Shown here piece by piece: positions 1 to 6,940 of a DNA stretch of 20,358 nucleotides. Each line of letters opens with the position of its first letter. The stretch's first letter is position 1. Source of the stretch: Verrucomicrobiota bacterium (GTDB taxonomy: Bacteria; Verrucomicrobiota; Verrucomicrobiia; Limisphaerales; SXQI01); the NCBI GenBank assembly GCA_008933045.1, contig WBXJ01000018.1, forward strand, positions 1-20,358, in the 5' to 3' direction. A model generated the notes under the pieces. That model searched no databases and was not told where the DNA came from. It saw nothing but the letters and a program-made list of their open reading frames with translations. Both the position numbers and the translations under genes were made by a program.

Positions 1-276
1 GGATAAAAGGGAGAGGATTCCGCCTTCACCTTTATTATTGGCCTGCATGACAAAGGTGAGATATTTGATCGCTACAATCAACGTGAGCGACCAAAGGATG
101 AGCGAGATGACACCCAAAACATTTGGCTCGCTGACGGGCAGTCGATCCTTGCCCATGAAACACTCCCGTAAGGCATAGAGTGGGCTGGTACCGATATCCC
201 CATACACTACGCCCAACGCTCCGACAACAAGGGTAAGCAGGTAATTATCCCCGCGACCGCTACTGGTTGATTTCAT
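1..276 (-). CDS. kup: Kup-family potassium uptake permease, N-terminal part (cut by left window edge)
   Basis: This frame encodes the first 92 residues of a Kup/HAK/KUP K+ transporter, a proton-coupled potassium importer of the inner membrane. It starts at ATG 276-274 and stays open to base 1, so the rest of the protein (family length about 630 aa) lies outside the window. Family hallmarks are visible: GALGVVYGDIGTSPLYALRE in the first membrane helix (about residues 19-38), a second hydrophobic segment (VLGVISLILWSLTLIVAIKY), and the loop motif QANNKGEGGIL near the edge. It is the next gene downstream of secA on the same strand, but 303 bp separate the two, and that gap holds a c-di-AMP riboswitch with a candidate promoter. 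Kup is therefore probably its own transcription unit. No Shine-Dalgarno sequence sits at the usual distance; a GGAG lies about 17 nt upstream, too far to be convincing. Confidence 0.95.
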   Translation of the reverse strand, partial: MKSTSSGRGDNYLLTLVVGALGVVYGDIGTSPLYALRECFMGKDRLPVSEPNVLGVISLILWSLTLIVAIKYLTFVMQANNKGEGGILSLLS

Positions 277-310
277 ATTCGCGCGACAGAGACTCCAAAC
301 CCGACATGCG

Positions 311-330
311 GCAACCCTTCATTGGGTCGC
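311..330 (-). promoter_or_regulatory. Hairpin in the kup leader, possible expression platform
   Basis: Between the riboswitch and the kup start, GCGACCC and GGGTTGC (minus strand) form a 7-bp stem with one G-U pair around the loop AATGAA. An alternative fold uses ATGCG/CGCAT as an outer stem. It lies about 35 nt upstream of the kup ATG. No U-run follows, so it is not a standard intrinsic terminator. It could instead be part of a translational or Rho-dependent switch. The role is inferred from position only. Confidence 0.35.
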
Positions 331-388
331 ATCAAGTCGTTAGGCTTGGTTGGGAATCGAGGATGACGCTCAAGCGTTTCCGAGGATT

Positions 389-541
389 GCCCTTTCATAG
401 GCCGACGAGGTTAGCTGACGGGCTAGGTCTTGAAAGTGACCTCGCTACCGGGCTGAGCCGGCGGCGTTCGCCCCTGTTCTGAAGATTTTTCAAAACTCTG
501 GTTCCCCCGTTTCTAGCTTGCTGAAGCCGGAATTAGGCTGC
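389..541 (-). ncRNA. c-di-AMP riboswitch (ydaO/yuaA class) in the kup leader
   Basis: On the minus strand the conserved blocks of the ydaO/yuaA aptamer appear in the right order. They are AGCCTAATTCC near the 5' end (about 540), CGGGGGAACCAG (about 509-498), GGGGCGAAC, GGTAGCGAGG, ACTTTC, the signature CAGCTAACCTCGTCGGC (about 417-401), and TGAAAGGG at the 3' end. Block spacing and wording closely follow the B. subtilis ydaO leader as I remember it (GGGGGACCCA, GGGGUGAAU, CCGUCAGCUAACCUCGUAAGC). Two long-range pairings support the fold: GCC with GGC closing the core, and CTTTCA with TGAAAG. This class binds cyclic di-AMP, which generally shuts off potassium import genes, and kup begins about 113 nt downstream. 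High c-di-AMP should therefore reduce kup expression. The aptamer is clear; the off-switch mechanism is not. Confidence 0.94.
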
Positions 542-549
542 TGAAAACA

Positions 550-578
550 GAATTACCACAGGACTAGCTGTGTGTCAA
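550..578 (-). promoter_or_regulatory. Candidate sigma70-type promoter for the riboswitch-kup transcript
   Basis: A perfect TTGACA (578-573, minus strand) starts two bases after the secA stop codon. A 17-bp spacer leads to TAATTC (555-550), preceded by TGG as in extended -10 elements. Transcription would start near 541-544, just at the 5' end of the aptamer. The -10 hexamer is a poor match. The spacer also contains a 5-bp inverted repeat (CACAG/CTGTG, 557-572) that could serve as a weak secA terminator. Confidence 0.45.
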
Positions 579-579
579 A

Positions 580-3500
580 TTAACCGTTCTTACCGCAGCA
601 CTGTTTGTATTTTTTGCCAGATTGACAGGGGCAAGGATCATTGCGGCCAACTTTGGGTCCGGATCGCACAGGTTTGGCTTTGGCCACCAAGTCGTTCGCC
701 TCGGTTACCATGTCGCCACCGGCATCTGAGGAACTGCTGCTGAAGGCGCTCGTTGTACGGTGCTCGGTTCGCTGTGGTAAGTTTTGCAAGAACTGCTGGA
801 AGGCCATCAGGCTCGACGCACTCAGGAAAATATTGTGACAGATTTCAGTTTTGATGCTCACCATCAATTCCTCAAAAATCTTGAAAGCCTCGGCTTTATA
901 CTCGATCAGAGGATCGCGCTGACCATATTGCCGGAGATAAATGCTGTTGCGCAGGCTATCCATCGAATAAAGATGCTCCTGCCAGAGCTTATCAATCGCG
1001 CTCAGAATGGTGTAACGTTCGAGGGCTTTGAGTGCCGTCGCATTTTCAAAACTGATCTTCAGGTGATATGCGTCACGGACGCTTGAGGCGATAAAAACGC
1101 AAGCGGAGAACTGGGCCGCACTTAGCCCCTCGAAAGCGGATCCCACGACGGGTAGGTCTTGCCCTGCGCTGGCGGCCTTCACGATTTCATCCTCCGGCAT
1201 GCCCAGAGGAAAGGTCAGGTTAATCCAGTCGGATAAGGCGCGAAGGTTCCACTCCTCGGGGGGTTGCTCGGGTGTGGTGAGTTCGTTGATCTTCTGGATC
1301 ACGACCTCTTCCATCACATCCATCAGCCGGTCTTGGACATCATCGCAGTGAAGAATTTCGTTGCGGAAGCCATAGATGACTTCCCGCTGTTTATTCATCA
1401 CATCATCGAATTCCAACGTCCGTTTGCGCTGCTGAAAGTTGTGTTGTTCGACTCGTTTTTGCGCGCTCTCGATTGATCTGTTTAGCAGTGGGTGCTCGAG
1501 TTCCTGATTCTCTTCGAGGCCGACTCGCTCCATCACTTTTACGAGACGATCCGATCCAAACAAACGCATGAGATCATCTTCTAACGCGATGAAGAAGTGG
1601 GATGAACCGTTATCCCCTTGACGCGCACAACGCCCGCGCAACTGTCGATCAATGCGCCGTGCCTCATGACGTTCCGTTGCGATGACATGGAGACCGCCTA
1701 ACTCGTTCACCCCGACACCCAGCTTGATATCCGTGCCGCGACCCGCCATGTTGGTGGCGATGGTTACTGCGCCTTGTTGTCCAGCGCGGGCCACGATTTC
1801 GGCCTCTTGTTGGTGAAATTTTGCGTTCAGGACGGAGTGAACAATTCCTTCCTTCTTGAGCATCCGCCCCAGCAACTCGCTGACTTCGACTGAAATGGTT
1901 CCCACCAGCATCGGGCGGCCCTGAGCGTGGATTTCCTTGATCTCTCGCACCACAGCCGCATACTTCTCGCGCCTTGTTTTGTAGACAGTGTCGTGACGAT
2001 CCTTGCGTGCCACAGGCCGGTTCGTGGGCACCGTCATGACCCCTAGTTTGTAGATGTCGAAAAACTCAGAGGCTTCAGTTTCTGCTGTGCCGGTCATGCC
2101 CGCAAGTTTGAGGTAGAGGCGGAAATAATTCTGAATCGTAATCGTGGCGAAAGTCTGAGTTTCGCGTTCGATTTCGACGCCCTCCTTTGCTTCAACCGCC
2201 GCATGGAGCCCGTCGGACCAACGTCGGCCCGTCATCAAACGACCGGTGTTCTCATCGACGATGATGACTTTGTTCTCTTGAACCACGTATTGCACGTCGA
2301 TCTGATAGAGGCAATAAGCCTTCAGCAACTGCGACATGCTGTGGATCCGTTGCGATTTTTCTTCAAACTCGGCTTGTAAACGGCCTTTGACTTCAAGTCG
2401 CTTGCGTGGATCGGGTTCCTGGCCGTGGTCAACTTCATGAAAAGCCGTGATCAAATCCGGCAACACAAACGCATCGACGTCGTTGGGACTAATGTGAGAG
2501 CGGCCTTTCTCCGTTAAATCCGCCTCGCGGGATTTTTCATCCATCGCGAAGAACAAAAGCTCCTTTTGCTCGTAGAGCGTTTTTTTTGTCTGGTCCGCGT
2601 GCAAGTCCAACTCGGCTTGATTGAGTCGCCGGAGGTTGGCGGGATCTTCGCAGACCTTCAGCAAGCCTTCCGAGCGGGGTTGGCCAATCTTAACTTTATA
2701 AAGCAATAAGCCAATCTCACGTTCCGTTTCAGGATCAGCGACGAGGTTTGCTCCGGGCTCGGGCTGACGTTTTTTGATGAGCACGGCAGCTTCATCAAGG
2801 AACCGCTGGCAGAGTTTCGCCTGCGCCTTCACTAAGGCTTCGACGGACGGCTTCAGCTCGGTGAATTTCTGCTCAGTATGAATCACCGCAGGCCCACTGA
2901 TGATCAACGGCGTTCGCGCTTCATCGATGAGGATCGAGTCCACCTCGTCTACAATAGCAAAATAATGGCCCCGTTGCACTTGTTCCTCGGCACGAGTTGC
3001 CATGCCGTTGTCGCGAAGATAATCAAATCCAAACTCCGCATTAGTGCCGTAGGTGATGTCGCAGGCGTATTGTTCGCGCCGAACCTGAGGAGATTGATCA
3101 TGGAGGATGCAACCCACACTCAGTCCCAAAAATCGGTAGACCGCGCCCATCCATTCGCTATCGCGGGCAGCGAGGTAATCGTTGACCGTCACCACATGCA
3201 CTCCCCGTCCGGTCAGGGCATTCAGGTAAGTCGGCAACGTTGCCACCAGAGTTTTGCCTTCACCCGTCGCCATTTCCGCAATTTTCCCCAAATGCAGGCC
3301 CATGCCACCGATCAATTGCACATCAAACGGCACCATCTCCCAACGGAGCGGACGTTCGCGCACGGTGATATCCTTGCCACACAGGCGACGACAGGCGTTC
3401 TTAACAACCGCAAACGCCTCCGGCATGATCTCCAGAAGGTTCTGAGCTAATTCGGCATTGTCCTCGATTTTGCCCAAACGTTCCCGCCACGCCGCAGTCT

Positions 3501-3636
3501 TTTCACGCAGTTGTTCGTCGGACAATGACTGGAGACCTGCCTCGATCTCGTTGATCTTGGTCACAATCGGACGCATCCGCTTCACTTCGCGGTCGTTTTT
3601 TGAGCCGATCAGCTTCTTAATGATAAACCCAATCAT
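580..3636 (-). CDS. secA: Preprotein translocase ATPase SecA
   Basis: SecA is the cytoplasmic ATPase motor that pushes unfolded preproteins through SecYEG. The 1018-aa product has the full layout: Walker A TGEGKT (residues 124-129), the DEAD-like Walker B and neighbour VDEVDSILIDEA (229-240), the second helicase domain with NMAGRGTDIKLG, the scaffold/wing region, and a C-terminal SEC-C zinc motif with PCPCQSGKKYKQCC in the last 25 residues. E. coli SecA is 901 aa. Much of the extra length lies at about residues 255-430, between DEAD motif II and the region containing VDENTGRLMTGRRWSDGLH; it is rich in charged helices and belongs to the preprotein-crosslinking region. Comparable insertions occur in Bacteroidota and PVC SecAs. 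The start MIGFIIKKLIGSKNDRE resembles normal SecA N-termini. No clear Shine-Dalgarno sequence precedes it, and it is transcribed towards kup. Confidence 0.98.
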   Translation of the reverse strand: MIGFIIKKLIGSKNDREVKRMRPIVTKINEIEAGLQSLSDEQLREKTAAWRERLGKIEDNAELAQNLLEIMPEAFAVVKNACRRLCGKDITVRERPLRWEMVPFDVQLIGGMGLHLGKIAEMATGEGKTLVATLPTYLNALTGRGVHVVTVNDYLAARDSEWMGAVYRFLGLSVGCILHDQSPQVRREQYACDITYGTNAEFGFDYLRDNGMATRAEEQVQRGHYFAIVDEVDSILIDEARTPLIISGPAVIHTEQKFTELKPSVEALVKAQAKLCQRFLDEAAVLIKKRQPEPGANLVADPETEREIGLLLYKVKIGQPRSEGLLKVCEDPANLRRLNQAELDLHADQTKKTLYEQKELLFFAMDEKSREADLTEKGRSHISPNDVDAFVLPDLITAFHEVDHGQEPDPRKRLEVKGRLQAEFEEKSQRIHSMSQLLKAYCLYQIDVQYVVQENKVIIVDENTGRLMTGRRWSDGLHAAVEAKEGVEIERETQTFATITIQNYFRLYLKLAGMTGTAETEASEFFDIYKLGVMTVPTNRPVARKDRHDTVYKTRREKYAAVVREIKEIHAQGRPMLVGTISVEVSELLGRMLKKEGIVHSVLNAKFHQQEAEIVARAGQQGAVTIATNMAGRGTDIKLGVGVNELGGLHVIATERHEARRIDRQLRGRCARQGDNGSSHFFIALEDDLMRLFGSDRLVKVMERVGLEENQELEHPLLNRSIESAQKRVEQHNFQQRKRTLEFDDVMNKQREVIYGFRNEILHCDDVQDRLMDVMEEVVIQKINELTTPEQPPEEWNLRALSDWINLTFPLGMPEDEIVKAASAGQDLPVVGSAFEGLSAAQFSACVFIASSVRDAYHLKISFENATALKALERYTILSAIDKLWQEHLYSMDSLRNSIYLRQYGQRDPLIEYKAEAFKIFEELMVSIKTEICHNIFLSASSLMAFQQFLQNLPQRTEHRTTSAFSSSSSDAGGDMVTEANDLVAKAKPVRSGPKVGRNDPCPCQSGKKYKQCCGKNG

Positions 3637-3663
3637 GTATTCTGAGAAAAAATAACGTTCCGC

Positions 3664-3692
3664 ACGCTACGGGAACTCAAGGAATGCGTCAA
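3664..3692 (-). promoter_or_regulatory. Candidate promoter upstream of secA
   Basis: TTGACG (3692-3687) and TAGCGT (3669-3664) lie on the minus strand with a 17-bp spacer. They sit in the 90-bp gap between the upstream secreted-protein gene and secA. The -10 is only a half match. An inverted repeat GTTCC/GGAAC (3657-3676) followed by a T-rich stretch overlaps the -10 and could instead act as a weak terminator of the upstream gene. Confidence 0.3.
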
Positions 3693-3726
3693 ATGCCGAG
3701 ATGTTACTTTCTGGATTGAAACACTG

Positions 3727-4608
3727 TTAGCGACCCTTCCTACGGGTAGGGAAATCCTTCTGATACCGTTTGAGGAGTTGATCGGGATCATCGGTGCCGA
3801 GATAAATCTTGGCCTTAAATTTTTTGATCTCACCCGGTGCTAGGCCGCCGATGTGTGGGTCGCTGTGCAGGCACACGTAAACACCCTCAAATAGTTCGTG
3901 GGTTGTGCTGCTCGCCGTTGCGAGGATTGTTTTGCCATCAGCACTAAAACACCCGATGAGACCGTTGAGAGGTTGGAGGCGGGCGACGGGACGTGGATTG
4001 GCGTCGTCATGGTTGATCCCGGGAGGGATATAGACTTGACCCCCCAGATAAAGTGCGTTGGTAGTTCGTCGAGCTTCGGACAGCCACGTAAAACCTTCTT
4101 CCGTGTAAATAAAGGCCCGCTCTACAAAATTCGATTGCTGACGATCCATGAACTCGCCGACACGAATGCAAGCGGGCTGAAACCACTGCAAATCTGTGGC
4201 GACCTCGGACTTATTCTCAATTTCGTAATCAAAAACCACCTCATCCTTCCCTAGGTGCACACTGTGACGCATCTGCACATTGGTCTGAACCTCGGTGACG
4301 AAGGAGAGATGACGTTGATCCGATGAAGCGACGAGGAGTTGAGTCTGGTGGGGGATTTTAGAAAGGTTCCAACTCTGAGTCCGAGCCCCGGGGTGAAGAA
4401 ACGCTTCAAGGTACCAGATGTGAATCGCACCCGAAGGAACGAGCGGGGTATGAAGTGTGAGCAAATTGTTCGTCCAAATGATCGATTTCAGGATGGGCGA
4501 CACCGCGTGGGTCGTTAAGGGATCAACGCTGAATAGGAAGGCGATTGCCGCAAAAATCGTTGACGGGAAAAGTCTTATCAGGTGCCGCAAGATTAGGGAG
4601 TCCATCAT
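3727..4608 (-). CDS. Predicted secreted protein of unknown function
   Basis: I do not recognise this 293-aa protein. The ATG at 4608 opens with MMDSLILRHLIRLFPSTIFA, a basic then hydrophobic stretch ending in THA-V at about residue 36. This looks like a Sec signal peptide, so the protein is probably exported. The frame stays open 30 codons further upstream (to 4698), but that part (MPALVTTKCCPWLAASS...) would bury the signal peptide inside the protein, so I prefer the ATG at 4608 (or the next codon at 4605). The mature part is rich in alternating beta-strand patterns, for example DEVVFDYEIENKS, and ends with LAPGEIKKFKAKIYLG. It lacks membrane helices and obvious catalytic motifs. The pattern loosely recalls galactose-mutarotase-like beta-sandwich proteins, a weak guess. 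It lies 90 bp upstream of secA and diverges from macA. Confidence 0.75.
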   Translation of the reverse strand: MMDSLILRHLIRLFPSTIFAAIAFLFSVDPLTTHAVSPILKSIIWTNNLLTLHTPLVPSGAIHIWYLEAFLHPGARTQSWNLSKIPHQTQLLVASSDQRHLSFVTEVQTNVQMRHSVHLGKDEVVFDYEIENKSEVATDLQWFQPACIRVGEFMDRQQSNFVERAFIYTEEGFTWLSEARRTTNALYLGGQVYIPPGINHDDANPRPVARLQPLNGLIGCFSADGKTILATASSTTHELFEGVYVCLHSDPHIGGLAPGEIKKFKAKIYLGTDDPDQLLKRYQKDFPTRRKGR

Positions 4609-4752
4609 TTCTTCGCGAAAGATGATCCATTTCGGTTGAGTTGGAAAGCTTGAAGCAGCCAACCAAGGGCAACATTTAGTTGTAACCAAAGCAGGCATGA
4701 TCGGGTCTGAAGCTTGGTCTGGAGTCTGATAATTGAGTAATATTTGAAAGAT
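4609..4752. other. Divergent intergenic region between the secreted-protein gene and macA
   Basis: These 144 bp must hold the start signals for the MacAB operon (plus) and the secreted-protein gene (minus). TAATAT at 4737-4742, with TTGGTC 18 bp upstream, is a possible plus-strand promoter, but the leader would then be almost absent. I see no convincing operator or hairpin. Confidence 0.4.
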
Positions 4753-6165
4753 ATGGCGAATGCAAAGAGTTCGGGGTGGTTACTGCGAGTGGTGTTTCTC
4801 ATCGTGCTGGGGGGTGCGGGTTGGGGGGTATGGACTTGGCGGAAGAGTTCTGGGACTGGAGAGTCCGTCACCTTCCGGACGAATTCTGTGGTACGAGGCG
4901 ACATCATCCAACTGGTAAAGGCGAATGGTGCGATTGTCCCCGTGAAGAATGTTACCGTGGGAAGCCAAGTCTCCGGCATTATCAAAGATCTTAAAGCGGA
5001 CTTCAACTCACGCGTCACGGAAGGCGACCTGATCGCGCAGATTGACCCATCCACATTCGAACAAAATGTGGGCCAAGCCGAGGCCGAGGTGGCCAACTCC
5101 CGAGCGGGACTAGAGTTGGCTCAGGTGAATTTCAAACGGGCCAACGATCTACGGGAAGCTAAATTAATTCCTATTTCTGAATACGACAAAGCTCTGGCCG
5201 ATATGCACCAAGCGGAAGCGGGTTTTAAGATTAAGGAAGCCTCGCTGAAAAAAGCCAACGTAGATCTGGATCGGACAAAAATCTACGCACCCATCAGCGG
5301 GTTGGTGATCATCCGAGCCGTGGAAGTTGGGCAGACAGTCGCGGCGAGTATGAATGCACCGACGCTGTTCCAAATCGCCCAGGATTTGACCAAGATGCGG
5401 ATTGAAGCTGCGGTGTCTGAGGCCGATGTGGGAGGAGTTGAGGAAGGACAAAACGTCACTTTTCTGGTGGATGCGTTCCAAGGGCGCACGTTTCGAGGCA
5501 AGGTTCAGCAAGTGCGGTTTGCCCCTACGACGAATCAAAACGTGGTTACTTATACGACGATTGTGGAAGTCAATAATCCAGATTTAAAACTGCGCCCCGG
5601 GATGACTGCCGACGCATCAATCATCACTTCTGAGAAGACCGGAGTGTTGAAAATTCCGAACGCTGCGCTGCGGTATCGTCCGCCGGAGACCGCCCAGCTT
5701 AAAGATACCAACGCTCCCGCAGCGACCCAGACCAACCAGATGGCAAGTTCCAAAGGCCCGACCGCAGCGGGTGGTGGTGGTGGAGCTTCAAACCGTGAGG
5801 AAATGCGAAAACGTTTTGAGAGCATGACGCCTGAGGAGCGTGAATCGATGAGGGCGCGTTTTGGTGGCGGACGTCCTGGAGGTCGAGGCCAAGAAGCTCC
5901 AGCCAATGGGCCAGTTACTCGAACCATTTATATTTTAGCGGATCCATCAGCACCCGCCGGTCGTCAGTTAGCCAAAGCCGTCACGATCAAAACGGGGATT
6001 ACAGATGGTTCATCCACCGAGGTGCTCGAGGGCTTGCAAGAGGGCGATACGGTGATCATCGGTGCAGTCCCTGTTGCGGGAAGTGCCGCATCCGCAACGA
6101 CGGCTAGGGGCACGACATCGCCCATGGGTAGTCCATTTGGAGGCGGTGGAATGCGTCCTCGTTAA
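4753..6165 (+). CDS. macA: MacA-like periplasmic adaptor (membrane fusion protein) of an ABC efflux pump
   Basis: This 470-aa protein is an RND/HlyD-type adaptor that links an inner-membrane MacB-like transporter to an outer-membrane channel. After a single N-terminal membrane anchor (about residues 9-27) come the barrel-sandwich (lipoyl-like) half ending VTEGDLIAQIDPSTF, a long coiled-coil hairpin (EQNVGQAEAEVANSRAGLEL to KKANVDLDRTKIYAPISG), the second lipoyl half, a beta-barrel and a membrane-proximal domain. Between the last two is a low-complexity insert of roughly 85 residues with GGGGG, SNREEMRKRFESMTPEERES and GGGRPGGRG; the C-terminus is also Gly/Met-rich. I start at ATG 4753; an in-frame TTG at 4744 is possible. 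It is first in a three-gene operon, with 13 bp to the ATPase gene. Export of macrolides, peptides or other envelope substrates cannot be told apart from sequence. Confidence 0.92.
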   Translation: MANAKSSGWLLRVVFLIVLGGAGWGVWTWRKSSGTGESVTFRTNSVVRGDIIQLVKANGAIVPVKNVTVGSQVSGIIKDLKADFNSRVTEGDLIAQIDPSTFEQNVGQAEAEVANSRAGLELAQVNFKRANDLREAKLIPISEYDKALADMHQAEAGFKIKEASLKKANVDLDRTKIYAPISGLVIIRAVEVGQTVAASMNAPTLFQIAQDLTKMRIEAAVSEADVGGVEEGQNVTFLVDAFQGRTFRGKVQQVRFAPTTNQNVVTYTTIVEVNNPDLKLRPGMTADASIITSEKTGVLKIPNAALRYRPPETAQLKDTNAPAATQTNQMASSKGPTAAGGGGGASNREEMRKRFESMTPEERESMRARFGGGRPGGRGQEAPANGPVTRTIYILADPSAPAGRQLAKAVTIKTGITDGSSTEVLEGLQEGDTVIIGAVPVAGSAASATTARGTTSPMGSPFGGGGMRPR

Positions 6166-6178
6166 CTCATCAGACGCC

Positions 6179-6940
6179 ATGTCAGCATTGATCAAGCTGG
6201 AAAATTTCAGCAAGACCTATCGCACCGGAGAAATGGAAGTCCACGCGGTGCAGTCGGTTTCATTAGAAATTCAGTCGGGTGAGTTCGTGGCGATTATGGG
6301 CGCGAGTGGCTCGGGTAAATCCACGATGATGAACTCGCTTGGTTGCCTTGACCGACCGACCTCCGGACGTTTCTGGTTGGATGGCGTGGATATTGGAAGC
6401 CTGAATCGTGACCAATTAGCCGATCTGCGGAACAAGAAAATAGGGTTTATTTTTCAGGGGTTCAATCTGTTGGCGCGTTCCACGGCTTTAGAAAATATCG
6501 AACTTCCGATGCTCTATCTTCGCCCGAGCATCTCGACTCAGCAGCAAGTTGAGCGGGCTGAAAAAGCGTTGGCGATTGTCGGTTTGGGAAATCGAGGTGA
6601 TCATCGACCAAGCCAACTCTCGGGCGGTCAACAACAGCGGGTGGCGATTGCTCGCGCGCTGGTTAATCAACCGAAACTCCTGCTTGCAGATGAGCCGACG
6701 GGGAATCTCGATACCCAGACCAGTATGGAGATTATGGGAGTTTTTCAAGAACTCAACCGATCTGGGATGACGGTTATCATGGTGACTCATGAATTGGACA
6801 TCGCACGTTACTGTAAGCGAAATGTGATTATGCGTGACGGTCGCATTGTGAGTGACACCGAGGTGCTCAACCGGCACGACGCTGTGGAAGAGATCAAGAA
6901 ACTCCGTTTGGAGCAACAGGCAGTGCAATTGACGTCATGA
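6179..6940 (+). CDS. MacB-type ABC transporter ATP-binding protein
   Basis: This 253-aa protein is the nucleotide-binding subunit of a MacB/LolD-type (type VII) ABC system, which uses ATP hydrolysis for periplasmic mechanical work rather than classical transport through the membrane. All motifs are intact: Walker A GASGSGKST (41-49), Q-loop Q93, signature LSGGQQQRVAIARAL (147-161), Walker B LLLADEPTGNLD (167-178) and H-loop His204 in VTHE. The frame is open upstream into macA, but homology begins at MSALIKLENFSKTY, so ATG 6179 is chosen, 13 bp after the macA stop. Its stop overlaps the permease start by 4 bp (ATGA), pointing to coupled translation. In E. coli MacB the ATPase and permease are one polypeptide; here they are split, as in many MacB-like systems outside the enterics. 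Confidence 0.95.
   Translation: MSALIKLENFSKTYRTGEMEVHAVQSVSLEIQSGEFVAIMGASGSGKSTMMNSLGCLDRPTSGRFWLDGVDIGSLNRDQLADLRNKKIGFIFQGFNLLARSTALENIELPMLYLRPSISTQQQVERAEKALAIVGLGNRGDHRPSQLSGGQQQRVAIARALVNQPKLLLADEPTGNLDTQTSMEIMGVFQELNRSGMTVIMVTHELDIARYCKRNVIMRDGRIVSDTEVLNRHDAVEEIKKLRLEQQAVQLTS

Noticed and set aside
267..482. Plus-strand open frame of 71 codons between kup and secA
   Set aside because: It lies exactly over the c-di-AMP riboswitch on the opposite strand; the protein is Arg-rich and resembles no known family.
557..572. Intrinsic terminator of secA
   Set aside because: The stem is only 5 bp and no clean U-run follows; the same bases form the spacer of a better-supported promoter.
2878..3450. 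Plus-strand open frame of 190 codons
   Set aside because: It is antisense to the conserved N-terminal ATPase region of secA.
4609..4698. N-terminal extension of the secreted protein to an upstream ATG
   Set aside because: It would place the signal peptide about 30 residues inside the protein, so the ATG at 4608 is more likely.
4605..5096. Minus-strand open frame of 163 codons across the macA promoter region
   Set aside because: It overlaps the conserved adaptor coding sequence on the other strand and the start of the secreted-protein gene; no family features.
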